Assembly: GCA_047635695.1 (NCBI GenBank)
Contig: JBLILN010000001.1
Coordinates: 124,001 to 188,000 of the forward strand
Direction of reading: 5' to 3'
Source of the DNA: UBA2136 sp047635695
Lineage (GTDB): Bacteria; Pseudomonadota; Alphaproteobacteria; UBA2136
Length of the DNA: 64,000 nt
Part shown: positions 42,667 to 51,365 of the stretch, one piece after another
How positions within the stretch are numbered: position 1 is the stretch's first letter
Layout: the number at the start of each line of letters is the position of its first letter
Position numbers and translations under genes: made by a program
The notes under the pieces: model-generated
Told to the model about the DNA's origin: nothing
The model's database searches: none
Seen by the model: only the letters and a program-made list of their open reading frames with translations

Positions 42667-43494
42667 ATGCTAACGAAAAATACGATTGATCTTTGGAAAG
42701 AGTCTTACCCTATCCCCGATGAAACAAGCCATAAATATACAAGGGGACATGCTGTTATTGTTGCCGGTAAAATGGTGGGTGCCGCAAGGTTGGCATCGCG
42801 CGCGGCGCGTCGTGTGGGTGCAGGGCTTGTAACAGTTGTATGTGAACCAAATGCTTACCCTATATTAACGCGTGACTGGCCAGGGACAATTGTGAGTGCC
42901 TTGGGCGAGGGTAAGCGTTATACAGAACATTTGGTCGACGATAAGAAAAATGCTTTTCTTTTAGGTCCAGGTGGTGGCCTTGATAGTGATTTGAAAGCGA
43001 AAATTTTATATACCCTTGAAATGGGTAAGCGCAAAGGCGCTGTGATTGACGCCGATGGCTTAAATATTTTTAAGGCTGATATTGAAAAAATCTTAGAATC
43101 ATTGCACAGTAATTGCGTTATAACGCCACATGCAGGCGAATTTACAAGAATTTTCCCTGATATTACAGGCTCACGTGAAAAGATGGCCATGGCAGCGGCA
43201 ACGCGTGCAGGTTGCGTGGTGGTGTTAAAGGGCGCTAAAACAATTATTGCGTCTCCTTGTGGTCAGTTAGTAGAGAATGATCATACCTCTCCTTATCTTG
43301 CGACAGGCGGTACGGGTGACGTTCTTGCGGGTATGATTGTTGGTTTTATGGCTTTAGGCGTTTCAGCCTTTGATGCGGCGAATATGGCGGTTTGGTTGCA
43401 TGGTGATGCTGGTAAACGTTTAGGTATAGGGCTTGTAGCCGAAGATATTATTGATATATTACCAACAGTTTTAAGAGAAGTTTTTGAAAAGTAA
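42667..43494 (+). CDS. nnrD: ADP-dependent NAD(P)H-hydrate dehydratase
   Basis: Repairs hydrated NADH/NADPH with ADP as cofactor. The 275 residues show the ribokinase-like CARKD fold: GHAVIVAGKMVGAARLA, LGPGGGL, VIDADGLNIF, ITPHAGEF and the ADP-binding/catalytic YLATGGTGDVLAGMI. The epimerase (NnrE/YjeF_N) domain that is often fused is absent, so the epimerase must be encoded elsewhere. Confidence 0.93.
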   Translation: MLTKNTIDLWKESYPIPDETSHKYTRGHAVIVAGKMVGAARLASRAARRVGAGLVTVVCEPNAYPILTRDWPGTIVSALGEGKRYTEHLVDDKKNAFLLGPGGGLDSDLKAKILYTLEMGKRKGAVIDADGLNIFKADIEKILESLHSNCVITPHAGEFTRIFPDITGSREKMAMAAATRAGCVVVLKGAKTIIASPCGQLVENDHTSPYLATGGTGDVLAGMIVGFMALGVSAFDAANMAVWLHGDAGKRLGIGLVAEDIIDILPTVLREVFEK

Positions 43495-43584
43495 AGGCTT
43501 TGTGTCAGTTTATTGACGGTTTTACTATTGGTGTCGCTTATAAGTGACTAGAAGTTTTAAAAAAATATAGGGTTTTACGGGCAA

Positions 43585-43932
43585 ATGAAAAAAATAATAT
43601 TCGGGCTAATACTTTCTTTTATGGTAACGGATGCTTACGCTCAGTCGAGTGCGGTGGTTCATAACCAAGGGTCACAACGTGGCTACATTAAAGTACTGGA
43701 AGATAAAGTTGTTGAACTCAATGAACTTATTGCTGATTTAAATGCTAAATTGGCTGACTATGGCCCGCGTTTGTTGGCTGTAGAAAATACAAATCAAGCT
43801 ATTAATGTATGCGCAGGCAAAACACCGCCAATGCTTTATGCTGGGGCAATTAAGGGTTGTGTAGAGTTAAGACCAGCGCCATGTGAGTTATGTGATTCAG
43901 TGGAAGAGGTTCCTACAGAACCTGCTATATAA
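43585..43932 (+). CDS. Small exported coiled-coil protein
   Basis: The 115-residue protein has a signal peptide (MKKIIFGLILSFMVTDAYAQ) and a short coiled coil (KVLEDKVVELNELIADLNAKLADYG, about 38-62). The C-terminus has four cysteines (NVCAG, KGCVE, PCELCDS). It lies 6 bases before the VWA gene, whose product also has a cysteine at the same type of context (ENxxEIxxCAxQ). The two are probably functional partners in the periplasm or outer membrane. No family is recognised. Confidence 0.65.
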   Translation: MKKIIFGLILSFMVTDAYAQSSAVVHNQGSQRGYIKVLEDKVVELNELIADLNAKLADYGPRLLAVENTNQAINVCAGKTPPMLYAGAIKGCVELRPAPCELCDSVEEVPTEPAI

Positions 43933-43950
43933 AGGAAGATGGGTGTACTT

Positions 43951-45417
43951 ATGGGTAATTTTATCAAATTTTTAGCCGTGTTTTTATTGGTTCCTTTTGT
44001 CTCTTTACAGGCAATGGAATTTCAAGCCGTTAAAGGGGCCGTTGGTAATACTTTTACTTATCAATCAAAGGTGTTGAGTAATGCTCTGATTAAGGCAACT
44101 GAATTGACGGATGACCTTATTCGTCGATTGGAAACAATTGAAGATAATCAAAAAGAAATTATGTCATGTGCTAAGCAAGATGCGCCCTTTGATCCAGATA
44201 GTTATTCTGTATGGGATAACGGTATAGGTCAATGTGTGACCATTACCAGAGCCTGTGTCGATGCGCCTGAAAACCCTATTGAATCGAGAGAGCTAATCTT
44301 TATTTTTGATGCATCTTCTTCGATGAAATCAACCTATACACCACCAAAAACTGCACATGAGTGTAAGTCATATTACGCCCGATATCAGGACGAGTGCGGT
44401 AGTAAATATTACCCAACATTTAAACAAATGCATCCAACAACTAAATCTTGTGGTAGCAACTCTAGGTCAAAATACTGTAAGTGGTGTGGCTATAAGCCTA
44501 AAGCACCTCAAAAGAAAGTTGTTATCGGCACCAAAGTGGATGGTGAAGGTATAACCCATGACGTTTATGGCACTGTTTATGTGACAGAAGGCTCAGAATG
44601 GGAAAAATATACTGCTCAAAAAGAAAAGTATGAAACCTGCTTGCAGAAGAATTTAGATACACAGTGTGTCTCGAATTTTAACACCTGTAAAACAAATTCT
44701 GCTGTGGAAAATGCAGAGGAAATTGCAGGGTGGAATACGGCTTACGCCATTTGGAAGGAATCGACTTATATACCGTATAGAACTTGTCGTTACCAGCAGT
44801 ACAATGAATATTTGACCTGTGTAAATGACTTTAACTCTATATGGAACACAGCCAAGTCTGAATCGCGTATCGAAGCCGCAAAAGCTGCCGTTTCTGCATC
44901 GATTAAAAGTGCGCCAACCTTTGTTGACTTAGGTCTGGTGGTCTTTAATGGCTGTAATGAAATTGTGAATCATGGTTTTTATCTTGATGCCGATCGCACC
45001 GATCTATTAAAAGCTGTCGCTGCTATTGAAGCCACAGGGACAACACCATTGGTTGACTCTATGATTATTGCCGCTGAAAATATGAAAATAAAAGAAGAAG
45101 GTGTGAATGCCGAAGGCTATATCGTGCTGGTAACAGATGGTGAAGATACCTGCGTGAGTAAAGACTCTGCCATTTCTATGAAAGCCGTATGTAACACGGC
45201 CAAGGCCTTGAAAAAGGAAAATGATGGTCTGGTTATTAATGTGCTCGATTTATCGAACAACTCGAAGCTTTCATGTATCTCAGAATACACAGGTGGTGTC
45301 TATGCAAGTGTTTCTGGTGAAGGTACAATGCTCACAGCTATTGTGGAAGAAATGTCTAAAATATCAGACGTGCCTGAATATTGCTATGCACCGACTGATT
45401 TAGAATGGCCAGAATAA
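43951..45417 (+). CDS. Cysteine-rich exported protein with von Willebrand A domain
   Basis: I prefer ATG 43951 (MGNFIKFLAVFLLVPFVSLQ), a good signal peptide; the ATG at 43939 lies right against the AAGGA site. The 488 residues contain a VWA domain with MIDAS residues in FIFDASSSMKS (about 117-127), TGTTPLVDSM and VTDGEDTC, so it binds a divalent metal. The domain is interrupted by about 190 residues rich in Cys, Tyr and Lys between the DxSxS strand and the next core strand (FVDLGLVVFNG), an uncommon insertion. Likely an adhesion or sensing protein outside the inner membrane. Confidence 0.8.
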   Translation: MGNFIKFLAVFLLVPFVSLQAMEFQAVKGAVGNTFTYQSKVLSNALIKATELTDDLIRRLETIEDNQKEIMSCAKQDAPFDPDSYSVWDNGIGQCVTITRACVDAPENPIESRELIFIFDASSSMKSTYTPPKTAHECKSYYARYQDECGSKYYPTFKQMHPTTKSCGSNSRSKYCKWCGYKPKAPQKKVVIGTKVDGEGITHDVYGTVYVTEGSEWEKYTAQKEKYETCLQKNLDTQCVSNFNTCKTNSAVENAEEIAGWNTAYAIWKESTYIPYRTCRYQQYNEYLTCVNDFNSIWNTAKSESRIEAAKAAVSASIKSAPTFVDLGLVVFNGCNEIVNHGFYLDADRTDLLKAVAAIEATGTTPLVDSMIIAAENMKIKEEGVNAEGYIVLVTDGEDTCVSKDSAISMKAVCNTAKALKKENDGLVINVLDLSNNSKLSCISEYTGGVYASVSGEGTMLTAIVEEMSKISDVPEYCYAPTDLEWPE

Positions 45418-45432
45418 TCAAAACTTAAAAAG

Positions 45433-45457
45433 AAAGCGCTGCGGCGCTTTTTTTTAT
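45433..45457 (+). terminator. Intrinsic terminator after the VWA gene
   Basis: AAAGCGC / GCGCTTT with a 4-base loop and a long T-run, 16 bases after the stop. Confidence 0.9.
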
Positions 45458-45526
45458 TCATTCTTGTCTGGTTTAAGGGGGTGTTTTTTAGTATTATGCG
45501 CCCATCATATATAAAGGAAATAAAAA

Positions 45527-45928
45527 ATGTTTATACTACACGAACGTTTAAAGGCGGACACATTTAAGGTCTGTAATATGGCGCTTTGTCAGGTTCTGCT
45601 GATGAATGATACAACTTATCCTTGGCTTATTTTGGTACCACGCCAAAATGATATTGTTGAAATAACCGACTTAACGTTGGCTGATCAGGCCTTGTTGATG
45701 GTTGAAATGTCAAAAGTAAGTGCTGTTTTACAAGAAATGACAGACGCTGATAAAATGAACGTTGCGGCCCTTGGTAATATGGTGCCTCAGCTTCATATGC
45801 ATGTCATCGCACGCTTTAAAGACGACCCTTCATGGCCGAACCCTGTTTGGGGTAAAACAGAAGCAATAGCTTATGGCGAAAATATTAAAAATGAATTCTT
45901 GAAGGCTTTATCAGAAAAACTTACGTAA
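45527..45928 (+). CDS. HIT-family protein
   Basis: The 133-residue protein has the histidine-triad fold: YPWLILVPRQNDIVEI and the C-terminal motif PQLHMHVIARF, where Gln replaces the first His of HxHxH. This variant is common in a bacterial HIT subfamily; the nucleophilic second His of the triad is kept. The family hydrolyses nucleotide phosphoramidates or dinucleotides. Substrate unknown. It is monocistronic, preceded by a terminator and followed by the rplY promoter. Confidence 0.9.
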   Translation: MFILHERLKADTFKVCNMALCQVLLMNDTTYPWLILVPRQNDIVEITDLTLADQALLMVEMSKVSAVLQEMTDADKMNVAALGNMVPQLHMHVIARFKDDPSWPNPVWGKTEAIAYGENIKNEFLKALSEKLT

Positions 45929-45943
45929 AACAATTGAATATAC

Positions 45944-45972
45944 TTGACATTTAGCTGTTATTTACCTATTTT
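45944..45972 (+). promoter_or_regulatory. Probable rplY promoter
   Basis: TTGACA (45944-45949) and TATTTT (45967-45972) are separated by 17 bases. The leader to the rplY start is about 60 bases and includes a TTGGAGGTC word that could pair with 16S rRNA upstream of the true start. Confidence 0.6.
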
Positions 45973-46041
45973 GCCCGATAGGTATACGACACCCTTGGAG
46001 GTCGATATCAATTAAATTTTATTAAATGAAAGATTAAAGAC

Positions 46042-46713
46042 ATGTCTGATGTATATGTAATGGAAGCACAGGTACGTGAAAATGGCGGTAAGGGGATCGC
46101 GCGTCGTTTGCGTAATGAAGGAATGGTACCTGCAGTTGTTTATGGTTCTGGTAAAGAGCCTAAAAAAGTAGCGGTAACAGCTCACAGCCTAAAAATGGCT
46201 ATTCAACACGGTGGTTTCTTGACTTCGGCTCAAGAACTATTGATTGAAGGAAAAACGGAACTCGTTCTTCCACGTGAAATTCAGTGCGACCCAGTATCTG
46301 ATAAAATTACACACGTAGATTTTCTACGTTATGACGCTAAGCGTATGGTTAAAGCGACTGTTCGTATTGAAATGACAGGCCATGATAAGTCTGAAGGTGT
46401 TAAAGCTGGTGGTATTGCTTCACTTCAACGCTCTGAAGTTGAACTTCTTTGCCGCGCGGACTCTATCCCGAACATTCTTTACGTTTCTCTTGAAGGCTTG
46501 AATGTTGGTGAAGCTGTTAAGTTCTCATCTATCACACTTCCAGACGGCGTTGAACCTGCTATCGCTGACCGTGACTTCACTGTTGCGTCTATTCTTTCTT
46601 CACGTACAACGAAGACAGATGAAGATGATGCAGATGATGCAGCAACAGCTGACGGCGATGCTGAAGGTGAATCAGTTGAAGGCGCAGAAGCCGAAACTAA
46701 GTCAGAAGACTAA
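46042..46713 (+). CDS. rplY: 50S ribosomal protein L25/general stress protein Ctc
   Basis: Binds 5S rRNA in the large subunit. The 223 residues form the long two-domain Ctc type: the L25 domain (RENGGKGIARRLRNEGMVPA, VYGSGKEP) followed by the TL5/C-terminal beta domain (SITLPDGVEPAIADRDFTVA) and an acidic tail (DEDDADDAATADGDAEGES). It is followed by pth after 13 bases, the usual bacterial pair. Confidence 0.96.
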   Translation: MSDVYVMEAQVRENGGKGIARRLRNEGMVPAVVYGSGKEPKKVAVTAHSLKMAIQHGGFLTSAQELLIEGKTELVLPREIQCDPVSDKITHVDFLRYDAKRMVKATVRIEMTGHDKSEGVKAGGIASLQRSEVELLCRADSIPNILYVSLEGLNVGEAVKFSSITLPDGVEPAIADRDFTVASILSSRTTKTDEDDADDAATADGDAEGESVEGAEAETKSED

Positions 46714-46726
46714 AGAGGCTTATGAT

Positions 46727-47305
46727 ATGTTTCTTATTGTAGGGCTTGGAAATCCAGGAACTAAATACGAAGAAACACGTCATAACATAGGCTTTAAGGC
46801 GGTGGACGAAATTGTCCGCCGCTTTTCTTTTTCAAGTTGGTCGGACAAGTTTTCGGGCGTTATATCAAAAGGCACGATCGACGGCCATAAAGTGGTTGTT
46901 CTAAAACCACAAACATTTATGAATTTAAGTGGTTTATCGGTCAAACTTGCGGCGCATTTTTTTAAAATTGAAACCAAAAATATTATTGTCATACATGACG
47001 AGCTTGATTTACCGCCTCTCAAGGTACGTATTAAAGTCGGCGGCGGTAATGGTGGCCATAATGGCCTCAAGTCTATCCAGCAAACCATGGGCACGGCTGA
47101 TTTTATCCGTATACGCCTTGGCATCGGTCATCCAGGAGATAAAAACAAGGTCTCTGCCTATGTTCTCAATGCTTTTGCAAAAGCTGAAATAGTAGATTTT
47201 GACATTCTATGTGCACACCTGGCCGACAAAATACCGATGGTGATGGCAGGTGAAGGCACACGTGTGGTCAGTGATTTAGCACAGGTATTTGCCCCACAAA
47301 AATAA
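46727..47305 (+). CDS. pth: Peptidyl-tRNA hydrolase
   Basis: Frees tRNA from dropped-off peptidyl-tRNA. I start at ATG 46727 (MFLIVGLGNPGTKYEETRHN), with AGAGG eight bases upstream; the long in-frame extension overlaps rplY and is not real. The 192 residues keep the catalytic His in TRHNIGF and the motifs KPQTFMNLSG, VIHDELDLP and GGNGGHNGLKSI. Co-transcribed with rplY. Confidence 0.96.
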   Translation: MFLIVGLGNPGTKYEETRHNIGFKAVDEIVRRFSFSSWSDKFSGVISKGTIDGHKVVVLKPQTFMNLSGLSVKLAAHFFKIETKNIIVIHDELDLPPLKVRIKVGGGNGGHNGLKSIQQTMGTADFIRIRLGIGHPGDKNKVSAYVLNAFAKAEIVDFDILCAHLADKIPMVMAGEGTRVVSDLAQVFAPQK

Positions 47306-47388
47306 TTAACTTTTATTCCTATTGCTTGCTTTTTTCTCTTTTTATAGTCATTCTTTTTTTAGAGTTTAATCAATAAGGGCCATCAGTC

Positions 47389-49221
47389 ATGCAAGATATC
47401 ATAAGCGCTATATGCTTCGTTATGGTTTTAGGTGTATTGGCACAATGGGTTGCTTGGCGCGTTAAAATACCTGCAATCATCCTTCTTTTCTTTGTAGGTT
47501 TAACTGTCGGGCCTTTAACAGGTTACTTTCAACCGACCGAAATTTTTTCAGATCTACTCAGGCCGTTTATTTCAATAGCTATTGCTATTATTCTTTTTGA
47601 AGGTGGTTTAAATCTTAAATTCCAAGAATTAAGAGAAACCAGAAAGGCCGTGCGCCGCATGGTCATGGGTGCACCCGTTTCATGGTTTTTTACCGCCATA
47701 GCCGCACATTATGTTGCAGGCCTATCTTGGGAAGTCTCTGTCTTGTTGGGGGGTATTATGGTTGTCACAGGGCCAACGGTTATTATGCCTTTATTGAAAC
47801 AGGCACGCTTGAATATGCGTGTGGGTTCAGTATTGAAATGGGAAGGTATTGTCAATGACCCTATTGGTGCTTTATTTGCCGTATTAGCCTTTGAGTATTT
47901 TACCGTTTTTAAAGAGGCTGGTAGCACTTTTAGCCATGTGTCATTTTTCTTTGGTCATACTTTAATTGTGGTACTGGCTTCCTATGCCTTGGCAAAATTA
48001 ATTGCCTGGGTTTTTGTACGCGGTTTTGTGCCCGAGTTTTTAAAAATCCCCGTTATTTTAAGCGCTGTTATTGCGTCGTATGTCATCGCCAACCAATTGC
48101 AAGAAGAGGCAGGGCTTGTGGCTGTCACTGTTTTGGGTGTGGCCTTGGGTAACATGCGTTTGGCTTCTATTGAAGAGATTCGCCGTTTTAAGGAAGTGGT
48201 GACCCTCATGCTTGTGTCATCTGTCTTTATCCTTTTAGCCGCGACATTGAAAATGGATCAAATTCTTGGCCTTGATATAAGAAGTATCGCCTTTATTGTT
48301 GTTTTACTTATTGTCATTCGCCCTTTAATGGTGGCGATTGTTTCTATTGGGACAGGTTTGACACTGAAAGAGAAAATTCTCATCGGTTGGATAGCGCCGC
48401 GTGGGGTTGTTTGTGTGGCTGTGGCAGGTATTTTTGCGCCAACGATGCTGGCTTACGGCTATGAAGACGCAACGCAATTGGTGCCTATATGTTTTGGTGT
48501 AGTCTTTGTGACGGTTGTTTTGCATGGCCTTTCTATTCGCTTTTTAGGCAAGCGTCTCGACTTAGTCGCAGAAAAAGAAAATGGTATTTTAATTGTGGGT
48601 GCTTCACCCATGGCACAGGACTTGGCGGAGGTTATTCAGTCACGTGATCTTCCTGTGATGATTGCTGATAACAACTGGCGACGCCTGCGTCCTATTCGTG
48701 TGGGTAATATCCCCACTTATTATGGTGAAACTTTAAGCGATGAAACAGAGCATAATTTAGAATTTAACCAATTTTCATACTTACTGGCATTAACCGATAG
48801 CGTGGCCTATAACGCTTTGGTTTGTGCTAAGTATGTGCATGAATTTGGCCGTGATAACGTGGCCCAACTGGCACGTGAAAATGAAGACGAGAATGAGGGC
48901 GAAAATGACCCTGCAACTTATAGCCATACATTGCGTGGTAAAACGCTTGTGGGTGAGCAGATGTCGTTTGATAAGTTTAGTCAAAAATATGCCAAAGATT
49001 GGAAATTTGTGAGTTCACGCTTAAGCGACACCTTCACCTATCAGGACTATCTTAAACAAAAAGGTGAAAATTGCATTCCGCTGATGGCGATAACGTCATA
49101 CGGTAAGGTTATTTTCCATACGACTGACAGTGACTATACACCGATGAGTGGCGATGTTTTAATTGCCTTTATTAAACTTGAAGTCGGCGGTGTCGAATCA
49201 AAGAGCGGTGTTTATTTATAA
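47389..49221 (+). CDS. CPA1-type cation:proton antiporter with TrkA-N-like domain
   Basis: The 610-residue protein has 12-13 membrane helices (about 1-385) of the NhaP/CPA1 type: IILFFVGLTVGPLTG, EGGLNLKFQELR, VTGPTVIMPLL and the ND motif in WEGIVNDPIGALFAV, which carries the ion-binding Asp. The C-terminal third (from NGILIVGASPMAQDLAEVI) is a TrkA-N/RCK-like Rossmann domain followed by a soluble tail, suggesting gating by a nucleotide. It exchanges Na+ or K+ for H+ across the inner membrane. Monocistronic. Confidence 0.9.
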   Translation: MQDIISAICFVMVLGVLAQWVAWRVKIPAIILLFFVGLTVGPLTGYFQPTEIFSDLLRPFISIAIAIILFEGGLNLKFQELRETRKAVRRMVMGAPVSWFFTAIAAHYVAGLSWEVSVLLGGIMVVTGPTVIMPLLKQARLNMRVGSVLKWEGIVNDPIGALFAVLAFEYFTVFKEAGSTFSHVSFFFGHTLIVVLASYALAKLIAWVFVRGFVPEFLKIPVILSAVIASYVIANQLQEEAGLVAVTVLGVALGNMRLASIEEIRRFKEVVTLMLVSSVFILLAATLKMDQILGLDIRSIAFIVVLLIVIRPLMVAIVSIGTGLTLKEKILIGWIAPRGVVCVAVAGIFAPTMLAYGYEDATQLVPICFGVVFVTVVLHGLSIRFLGKRLDLVAEKENGILIVGASPMAQDLAEVIQSRDLPVMIADNNWRRLRPIRVGNIPTYYGETLSDETEHNLEFNQFSYLLALTDSVAYNALVCAKYVHEFGRDNVAQLARENEDENEGENDPATYSHTLRGKTLVGEQMSFDKFSQKYAKDWKFVSSRLSDTFTYQDYLKQKGENCIPLMAITSYGKVIFHTTDSDYTPMSGDVLIAFIKLEVGGVESKSGVYL

Positions 49222-49262
49222 AAAAATCCCCTTTAAAAGGAGCTTTTAAGAATACTAATGGT

Positions 49263-49649
49263 TTAATCAACGTTGCGGACAACCGTGCACTGGCTTAGGT
49301 CGTCTATGTTGATGATAAAGACATGACCACAGGTAGAAATGACGGTATGCGTAGGCGTGATGCTATAGCCTTCTTCTTGGCGACGCTCTACGGCTAATTT
49401 AAGCAACTGCACTGCTTGGGGGTCACTCTTGAGTGGCGCGGCATAGTCTTCTTCATCATGTAAGCTAAATACACCATAACCATTCTCGCTAAATTCTTCG
49501 AGGCACTCGTGCACTTCTTCACTAGAAGAGCTTTTGGATTGCTGCGCAAGCTCAACAAAGTGGCGGCATGTTTCAAGTAGTGACTCTAATAGATAGGCGC
49601 TGTCTGCAGTTTCTTCTAATGCTTCTTCAAAGTCTAAATTCTCATCCAT
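49263..49649 (-). CDS. Acidic small protein of unknown function
   Basis: ATG 49649 (MDENLDFEEALEETADSAYL) has AAAGAG at a good distance, whereas the longer GTG start does not. The 128-residue protein is strongly acidic in its first 75 residues, with a helical pattern, then has a short strand-rich end (THTVISTCGHVFIINIDDLS). No family is recognised. In alphaproteobacteria gpmI is often preceded by rsfS-rlmH; those are not seen here. Confidence 0.6.
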   Translation of the reverse strand: MDENLDFEEALEETADSAYLLESLLETCRHFVELAQQSKSSSSEEVHECLEEFSENGYGVFSLHDEEDYAAPLKSDPQAVQLLKLAVERRQEEGYSITPTHTVISTCGHVFIINIDDLSQCTVVRNVD

Positions 49650-49808
49650 TTTTATCACTCTTTAAATTTGTTTGTTTTTATTCATTTGGCATATATTTAT
49701 TATATGTTGCCTTTTAATTATAGAACAGCTTAAAAAGATAGCCATAAAATAATCTGACACCACTTTTCTTCTTCGCTTTAAAGGCCATTTTTGTATATAG
49801 TCAATGAC

Positions 49809-51365
49809 ATGGAAAAAAATATTCAAAAACCTTTTAAAGGGCCAATGCTATTATGCATTGTTGACGGCTTCGGCTTGCGTGAAGACGCATATGGAAATGC
49901 CGTTAAAATGGCAAAAACACCCACATTAGACCAATTGCTGAATGTGCACCCGCATAGTGCTTTATTGACACACGGCGAAGTTGTCGGTTTACCCAGTGGA
50001 CAAATGGGCAATAGTGAAGTGGGGCATATGACCATTGGCAGTGGCCGCACCATATTACAAAGCCTCGACCTGATTCAGCAAGAGCTGAAAACAGACATGT
50101 CACAAAATACGGTTTGGCAAAAGGCCTTAAAGACGACTGAAAAATCTGATAAAATTCACCTTATCGGTATGTTGAGTGATGGCGGTGTCCATAGTCATAG
50201 TGACCATCTTTTGGCTCTGTGCGAAAAACTACAAGTGCTTGGTAAACCTATTTTAATTCATGTTATTCTCGATGGTCGTGATACAAAACCAAAGGCAGGC
50301 TTGACGCAGTTAAAAGCATTTATTCATAAAATTAAACATCTCAACAATGTTCATATTGCCGACGTTTGTGGCCGTTTTTATGCAATGGACCGTGACAATA
50401 ATTGGGACAGAATTTCAAGTGCCTATAACCTTTATACCAAATCACAAGCAACAACAACGCCTGTGCTTGATGTGATGGAGGCGCAATATAACAAAGGTAA
50501 TACAGACGAGTTTATCGACGCAACGGCTTTTGAGCTACCTGGTGGTTTAACGTCGACTGTTGAAAATAACGACAGCTTGTTCTTCTTTAATTTTAGAGCC
50601 GACCGTATGCGCCAAATTGTCCGTACATTTATAGATACTGATTTGAAGGTTGAAGGCTTAAAGCGTTCTGAAAAATTAAATGTGCATGTTATTTGCATCA
50701 CAGAATATGACCAGACGTTTAACAACCGCGTTATTACGCTCTTTCCACCAACTTTGCCTCAACATACCATCGGTGAGGTTGTCGCAAGCTTGGGCGGTAA
50801 GCAACTGCGTATCGCTGAAAGCGAAAAATATGCCCATGTGACGTTTTTCTTGAATGGTGGCATCGAAAAACCCTTTGTCGGCGAAACACGTATTGTTATC
50901 CCATCGCCCAAAGTTAAAACCTATGATATGGTACCTAAAATGTCCTTGCCACAAGTGAAGGACGCACTGTTAGACGCGATAGAAAATGGCGATTTTGATT
51001 TAATCGTGCTGAATATAGCCAATGGTGACCAAGTTGGTCATAGTGGCAGCCTTGTAGCGTCGATAGAAGCTGTTGAGTATATCGACCAGTGTTTGGGCGA
51101 AATAACCGAGACTTTAAAAACGGCAGACGGTGAAATGGTGTTAATTGCAGACCATGGTAATTGCGAGGAAATGTTAGATGCAAACGGCGGCATTTGTACA
51201 TCGCACACATTAAACCCCGTGCCATTTTTATATGTCGGGCGTACAGGTTTTAAAGCACAAAACGGTAGCTTGAAAGACGTCGCACCGACGATATTAAATT
51301 TAATGAATATAAAAGTACCTGCCTTAATGACAGGGAAAAATTTACTGATGAGGAAAGATGTTTAG
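49809..51365 (+). CDS. gpmI: 2,3-bisphosphoglycerate-independent phosphoglycerate mutase
   Basis: Interconverts 3- and 2-phosphoglycerate in glycolysis and gluconeogenesis with two Mn2+ ions. I prefer ATG 49809 (MEKNIQKPFKGPMLLCIVDG); a start at 49791 adds six residues. Motifs: LLCIVDGFGLRED (metal Asp), GQMGNSEVGHM (catalytic Ser), HVILDGRDTKP, NFRADRMRQI, VGHSG and ADHGNCE. Length (about 518) is normal. Its end overlaps the EnvC-like gene by 8 bases, the order common in alphaproteobacteria. Confidence 0.96.
   Translation: MEKNIQKPFKGPMLLCIVDGFGLREDAYGNAVKMAKTPTLDQLLNVHPHSALLTHGEVVGLPSGQMGNSEVGHMTIGSGRTILQSLDLIQQELKTDMSQNTVWQKALKTTEKSDKIHLIGMLSDGGVHSHSDHLLALCEKLQVLGKPILIHVILDGRDTKPKAGLTQLKAFIHKIKHLNNVHIADVCGRFYAMDRDNNWDRISSAYNLYTKSQATTTPVLDVMEAQYNKGNTDEFIDATAFELPGGLTSTVENNDSLFFFNFRADRMRQIVRTFIDTDLKVEGLKRSEKLNVHVICITEYDQTFNNRVITLFPPTLPQHTIGEVVASLGGKQLRIAESEKYAHVTFFLNGGIEKPFVGETRIVIPSPKVKTYDMVPKMSLPQVKDALLDAIENGDFDLIVLNIANGDQVGHSGSLVASIEAVEYIDQCLGEITETLKTADGEMVLIADHGNCEEMLDANGGICTSHTLNPVPFLYVGRTGFKAQNGSLKDVAPTILNLMNIKVPALMTGKNLLMRKDV

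Noticed and set aside
46502..46726. N-terminal extension of pth overlapping rplY
   Set aside because: Pth homologues start at MFLIVGLGNPG; ATG 46727 has its own ribosome site; the extension is a shadow of rplY.
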